A DNA stretch of 64,000 nt, from NCBI GenBank assembly GCA_947381945.1, contig CANCXM010000008.1:1-64000 (forward strand), written 5' to 3'. The first letter of the stretch is position 1. Every line of letters starts with the position of its first letter. Below the pieces are notes generated by a model, which did no database searches, had not been told where the DNA came from, and worked only from the letters and a program-made list of their open reading frames with translations. The position numbers and the translations under genes were made by a program. The stretch is from an uncultured Muribaculaceae bacterium (GTDB taxonomy: Bacteria > Bacteroidota > Bacteroidia > Bacteroidales > Muribaculaceae). Below are positions 62,799-64,000 of the stretch, piece by piece.

Positions 62799-63722
62799 TC
62801 AGAATATCTTGATGGAGGGGATGTAGCGTTTGGGTTGTTTCTTGAGGTCGCGGAGGATGCTGTCGACATCGGCGGCGCTATTGTTGAGATTGTGGTAGAG
62901 CGAGGGGTCGTTGAGGAGAAGACCGAGAGTCGAATTGGTTGAATTGAGCTGTGCGGTAGCTTCGTCGAGATGAGCCGTGATGCGGTTGATGTTTTGCATT
63001 GTCGAATCGAGGGGCATCTCCTTCAAATCTTCCGAAAGGACAGCGAGAGCTGCTGAAATCTGAGTGAGATTGGCCGAGAGATCCTTGACATTGGCCATCG
63101 TACCGTTGGCACTGTTGACAAGCATCGGGACACCCTTCATAGCAGCATTGAGATGGTTGGTTGACACTTCAAGATTAGCCATGATATTGTCGAGACGCTT
63201 GATTGAGCTTGTGAGAGCAGGATCGGTGGTGAGTGTAGTCAAAGCCACGACGAGCGAATCAATGTGAGGAGCGATGGTCATTATCGAGGGCATCAGTTCA
63301 TTGCCGAGCTTGTCGACCATTCCGCCCATTGTCTCACCTTCAAGCCGGGCACCGACCTCACAATATTCCGAGCCGGAAGCCATCTTAAGCTCCACGCTCG
63401 AAGTGCCGAGCATATCGGTGACGATTGCAGCCTTGGTGCCCACCGGAACACGGAGTTGCTTGTCGAGACTGAGTTCCACAAGAACATGGCCGGGATTGTC
63501 GTACTCATAGTTGATTTCACGGACAAGACCGACCTTGAATCCGTTGAGGGTCACAGGCGCTGACTGAGTGAGTCCCGCGACGTTTGTATATGAGGCGTAG
63601 TAATAGTTGGCTGACTTGAATACATTGATACCCTTCAGGTAGTCTATACCGAAGAAAAGTATCAGCAGCGAGAGCAACACGCTTGCTCCGATGATGAGTT
63701 CCTTAGAGAATTTTGTTTTCAT
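62799..63722 (-). CDS. MlaD/MCE-family lipid-transport substrate-binding protein
   Basis: The 307-residue product has one N-terminal membrane helix (~9-27, 'LIIGASVLLSLLILFFGIDYL'), an MCE domain (~38-115, 'YYASYTNVAGLTQSAPVTLNGFKVG' region and 'AAIVTDMLGTSSVELK') and a long helical tail (~150-300) with heptad-like spacing. MCE proteins form hexamers that carry phospholipids between membranes with an MlaE/MlaF-type ABC transporter. The transporter genes are not in the window. The gene follows the amidase-like partial gene by 101 bases in the same direction. Confidence 0.9.
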   Translation of the reverse strand: MKTKFSKELIIGASVLLSLLILFFGIDYLKGINVFKSANYYYASYTNVAGLTQSAPVTLNGFKVGLVREINYEYDNPGHVLVELSLDKQLRVPVGTKAAIVTDMLGTSSVELKMASGSEYCEVGARLEGETMGGMVDKLGNELMPSIMTIAPHIDSLVVALTTLTTDPALTSSIKRLDNIMANLEVSTNHLNAAMKGVPMLVNSANGTMANVKDLSANLTQISAALAVLSEDLKEMPLDSTMQNINRITAHLDEATAQLNSTNSTLGLLLNDPSLYHNLNNSAADVDSILRDLKKQPKRYIPSIKIF

Positions 63723-63823
63723 AATCAGTTGGTAAGAGGGCCGTATGGCTGATTAGTTTGATTGATGACTGAATTGGACCGGGAGGGGGGTTGAGATTAT
63801 TTGAGGGAAATATTTTTTCAGAA

Positions 63824-64000
63824 TCACTTCACTCGCTTGCCGTCGCGGGTCTTTATGACGAAGGCATCGCCGAAAAGCTTCTTGACTTTCTTCAGACCGG
63901 CATTTGCTTCTGATATGGACGGATATTCACCATAAGTGTACTTATATGTCTTGCCATCCTTATAGTAATCCACAGGGGAAAGACCTTTCAGACGGGAATC
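63824..64000 (-). CDS. C-terminus of a probable N-acetylmuramoyl-L-alanine amidase (partial)
   Basis: The frame is open from the window edge to a TGA at 63824-63826 and gives 58 residues: 'DSRLKGLSPVDYYKDG' then 'YKYTYGEYPSISEANAGLKK' and a 'FGDAFVIKTRDGKRV' end. This pattern (YTYGEYPS...A...FGDAFVI) resembles the SPOR-like tail of Bacteroidales cell-wall amidases, which I recall next to MlaD genes. The catalytic domain is outside the window, so the assignment is tentative. It would be transcribed before the MlaD gene. Confidence 0.6.
   Translation of the reverse strand, partial: DSRLKGLSPVDYYKDGKTYKYTYGEYPSISEANAGLKKVKKLFGDAFVIKTRDGKRVK

Overview
The window comes from a Bacteroidota genome, most likely order Bacteroidales and plausibly a Muribaculaceae-type gut commensal. 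This is inferred from the dense array of signal-peptide-bearing glycan-degrading enzymes, the lipoprotein signals, the absence of clear Shine-Dalgarno sites, several matches to the Bacteroidales promoter (TTTG and TAnnTTTG boxes), a moderately high GC content with long antisense shadow ORFs, and families such as the Bacteroidales MlaD protein. No taxonomic marker is present, so the family-level guess is weak.

The dominant content is a near-complete enzyme set for rhamnogalacturonan II (RG-II), the most complex pectin. Two minus-strand gene trains carry it. Train 1 (57437 down to 26663) runs GH127 aceric acid hydrolase type, GH141, GH78, GH138, GH137-GH2 fusion, LacZ-type GH2, a second GH2, GH106, SGNH acetylesterase, a DUF5703 six-hairpin protein, a third GH2, and a PL1 pectate lyase. 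Train 2 (25229 down to 8672) runs GH95, GH140 apiosidase, GH78-GH33 fusion, a GH43-like lipoprotein, GH143-GH142 fusion, GH78, and an alpha/beta-hydrolase esterase with an STN-like N-terminus. From memory, content and partial order resemble the Bacteroides thetaiotaomicron RG-II loci (BT0983-BT1003 and BT1010-BT1023). The PL1 would open the backbone, GH138, GH2, GH141, GH95 and GH140 would strip chain A, GH137, GH106, GH2 and GH127 would work on chain B, GH78-GH33 on chain C and GH143-GH142 on chain D. No SusC/SusD pair, sigma/anti-sigma pair or hybrid two-component regulator is visible in the window.

The left flank (1-8481) holds a secreted beta-helix protein, a convergent CE7-type esterase, an Ig-like lipoprotein, and an AT-rich two-gene MBOAT/SGNH acyltransferase module bounded by perfect hairpins. 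The right flank (57671-64000) holds a plus-strand GH29-CutC-transglutaminase-like operon, then a minus-strand MlaD/MCE protein preceded by the 3' end of a gene that looks like an N-acetylmuramoyl-L-alanine amidase.

Non-coding structure is unusually rich. A ~470-bp inverted-repeat element separates the two RG-II trains, and a single copy of its repeat unit sits at 62418-62570. A REPIN-like hairpin lies inside train 1. Three related hairpins follow the 3' ends of train genes, and several perfect-stem terminator-like palindromes are present. No tRNA, rRNA, CRISPR array or transposase was recognised.
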